A stretch of DNA of 64,000 nt. Origin: Lachnospiraceae bacterium. Its GTDB lineage: Bacteria; Bacillota; Clostridia; Lachnospirales; Lachnospiraceae. Below the pieces are notes generated by a model that was not told the origin of the DNA, made no database searches, and was given only the letters and a program-made list of their open reading frames with translations. This document shows positions 62,612-64,000 of the stretch, in pieces. The translations under genes were made by a program, and so were the position numbers. How positions within the stretch are numbered: position 1 is the first letter of the stretch; each line of letters starts with the position of its first letter. Where the stretch lies: positions 19,727-83,726 of the forward strand of contig QOUV01000009.1 of NCBI GenBank assembly GCA_003862155.1. Reading direction: 5' to 3'.

Positions 62612-63889
62612 ATGAATTTTTCAAAAGTAATTATTTCAGCAGCCATAGCAGCCATCATGACGTTTAGTGCACCTGGTTTGGTTTATGCATCGGCTGTTAC
62701 AAAGACCACCTCTTCGTCTGAAACAACTGACCCGTATGCGGTAGGCAAAGAAGAGATGACTTACATGGGAATCACGATGCAGGGAAAAGACTCAGGGACC
62801 TCTGACGAAGAGGGAATCTTAAGCTTTGTTCCAAAGCTTAGGATGGCAGCAAAAATGACTCCAACTGGAACAATTCGAAATTCTTCTTACGACACTCTGC
62901 AAGGTATCGATGTTTCACATTATCAGGGAGATATCGACTGGTCTACGGTAAAATCCAACGTCAATTTCGCAATTATCAAAGCAACAGGCCGTGGATGTTA
63001 TAAAACCAGTAAGGGCGCTTTATATACAGATCAAAAATTTAAAGAAAATATCAGCGCTGCGATAAAAGCCGGAGTACCTGTCGGAGTTTATTGTTTCAGC
63101 GCCGCCACAACTACAGCTGAAGCCAAGGCAGAGGCAAATTACACCTGCGACCAGCTGAAGGGATATAATATCAGCCTGCCTGTTTTTATCGATTACGAAT
63201 ATGAAAAAAATTATCGAATCGACAACGGGGCTTCTTCGAAGACTCGTACAAGTATCATCAAGGCATTTTGTGAAACAGTAAAAAGCCGTGGCTACACACC
63301 GGGAATTTATTCTGGAGATAATCTGCTCTCTAAGAACGTTGACGGAGCATCTCTGGGAAAAAGCTATTTTATGTGGGTAGCATCCCACAGCAAATTCATC
63401 CATTACTACAATGGCCTCTACGATATGTGGCAGTATTCCAGCAAGGGAGCCGTCGGCGGAATTAACGGCAATGTCGATATGGATTACTGGTATAAAGCCA
63501 AAGCTGCACCCGCATCTCAAACAGATACAGAAAAAAAGAAAGCAGATGTATCAAACACTACCACAGATACAGGAAATACCACAGCAAACACTACCACAGA
63601 TACAGGAAATACCACAGCAAACACCACAACAGATACAGGAAATACCACAGCAAACACTACCACAGATACAGCATCAGGGATAAATACAGGAAATATTACT
63701 GCGGATCCAGCAGTGAAAAAAATAGATGCAGGTAATATTACCAATGCAAATGTAAAAAAAGTCGATGCTAATAACTCTGCATCCGGAAATGTTACAAAAA
63801 CTCCTGCAAAGGCAAAAACACAAACAAAAACTGTAAAAAAGCCAGCAAAAAAAACCACAAAGACAACAACAAAAGTAAATGGTAGATAA
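62612..63889 (+). CDS. Secreted GH25 lysozyme with Thr-rich and Lys-rich tail
   Basis: 425 residues. A signal peptide (1-27, IISAAIAAIMTFSAPGLVYA) and a linker lead to a GH25 muramidase domain (about 95-300): GIDVSHYQGDIDW, NFAIIKATGRG, the catalytic pair in VFIDYEYEKN, GYTPGIYSGDNLL and MWQYSSKGAVGGINGNVDMD. The tail carries a Thr/Asn repeat encoded by a 33-base unit (63557-63674) and ends in a Lys/Thr-rich stretch that may bind the wall or polyanions. TAGGAGACGAA precedes the ATG. It cleaves peptidoglycan glycan strands outside the cell. Confidence 0.92.
   Translation: MNFSKVIISAAIAAIMTFSAPGLVYASAVTKTTSSSETTDPYAVGKEEMTYMGITMQGKDSGTSDEEGILSFVPKLRMAAKMTPTGTIRNSSYDTLQGIDVSHYQGDIDWSTVKSNVNFAIIKATGRGCYKTSKGALYTDQKFKENISAAIKAGVPVGVYCFSAATTTAEAKAEANYTCDQLKGYNISLPVFIDYEYEKNYRIDNGASSKTRTSIIKAFCETVKSRGYTPGIYSGDNLLSKNVDGASLGKSYFMWVASHSKFIHYYNGLYDMWQYSSKGAVGGINGNVDMDYWYKAKAAPASQTDTEKKKADVSNTTTDTGNTTANTTTDTGNTTANTTTDTGNTTANTTTDTASGINTGNITADPAVKKIDAGNITNANVKKVDANNSASGNVTKTPAKAKTQTKTVKKPAKKTTKTTTKVNGR
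63557..63674 (+). repeat. 33-bp tandem repeat in the lysozyme tail
   Basis: Units start at 63557, 63590 and 63623, with a partial fourth from 63656. Each encodes TTDTGNTTANT. Units 1 and 2 are nearly identical, so copy number may vary among strains. Confidence 0.88.
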
Positions 63890-63968
63890 CCCGTCACCTT
63901 CAAAAAAAATTCTTGACGCGTTACTATTAAATTTTGACCTTCTTCAGGTTCTCTAAGTTTCAAAAATT

Positions 63969-63993
63969 CCAGCCCTTTCGGGCTGGTTTATTC
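63969..63993 (+). terminator. Terminator after the lysozyme gene
   Basis: CCAGCCC (63969-63975), TTTC, GGGCTGG (63980-63986), followed by TTTATTCTT. Confidence 0.85.
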
Positions 63994-64000
63994 TTGCTTA

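Overview
The window looks like a chromosomal segment of an anaerobic low-to-moderate GC Firmicute, most likely of the Lachnospiraceae type. This is inferred from the gene content (pyruvate formate-lyase activase, a single-chain pyruvate:ferredoxin oxidoreductase, LL-diaminopimelate aminotransferase), from strong Shine-Dalgarno sites (AGGAGG), and from the mraZ-rsmH-ftsL-ftsI-mraY-murD-ftsW-ftsQ-ftsZ order. No rRNA or tRNA gene and no integrase or transposase gene was seen. || Layout. 1-619: 3' part of pflA. 620-2045: a gene-free block of nested inverted repeats. 2046-3574: pgeF-like laccase-domain gene and a DUF2798 membrane protein gene, the latter behind a leader with a terminator-like hairpin and a perfect 36-bp palindrome. 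4106-9079: MMPL transporter plus a secreted xxxLxxG heptad-repeat protein under a promoter with a 9-bp-arm palindrome. 9255-12212: eukaryotic-type hisA, dapF, dapL. 12255-17012: mixed small enzymes (metallophosphoesterase, GNAT, PI-PLC-like, CYTH, DJ-1). 17302-26737: division and cell wall (dcw) cluster with its MraZ operator. 26787-37941: beta-CASP nuclease, M24 peptidase, DNA polymerase I with decayed nuclease domains, cardiolipin synthase, a CoaE/FtsA-like fusion and a YycJ-type hydrolase. 38120-41203: ACT-domain protein, DUF711 protein and YoaK-like protein. 41204-43555: two arrays of a 52-bp hairpin repeat on either side of a PD-(D/E)XK nuclease-like gene. 43672-53208: YbiT-like ABC-F, PFOR and a SNF2 helicase. 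53261-60996: tail-anchored coiled-coil protein, CBS-type pyrophosphatase, Sfp-type transferase, ilvN, ilvC, leuC, leuD and malic enzyme. 60997-62033: a second repeat block related to the one at 620-2045. 62034-63889: isochorismatase-type hydrolase and a secreted GH25 lysozyme. || The most unusual content is non-coding. (i) Two 52-bp hairpin arrays flank a nuclease-like gene; the second array and the nuclease are served by back-to-back divergent promoters. (ii) A family of small hairpin modules sits directly on the stop codons of three genes, and both outer and inner stems covary between copies. (iii) A ~200-bp palindromic element occurs four times in two distant blocks, with diverged but still complementary arms and a strongly conserved apical core. 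Among proteins, the CoaE/FtsA-like fusion and the polymerase I with eroded nuclease domains stand out. All homology calls were made by eye from motifs; no database search was possible.
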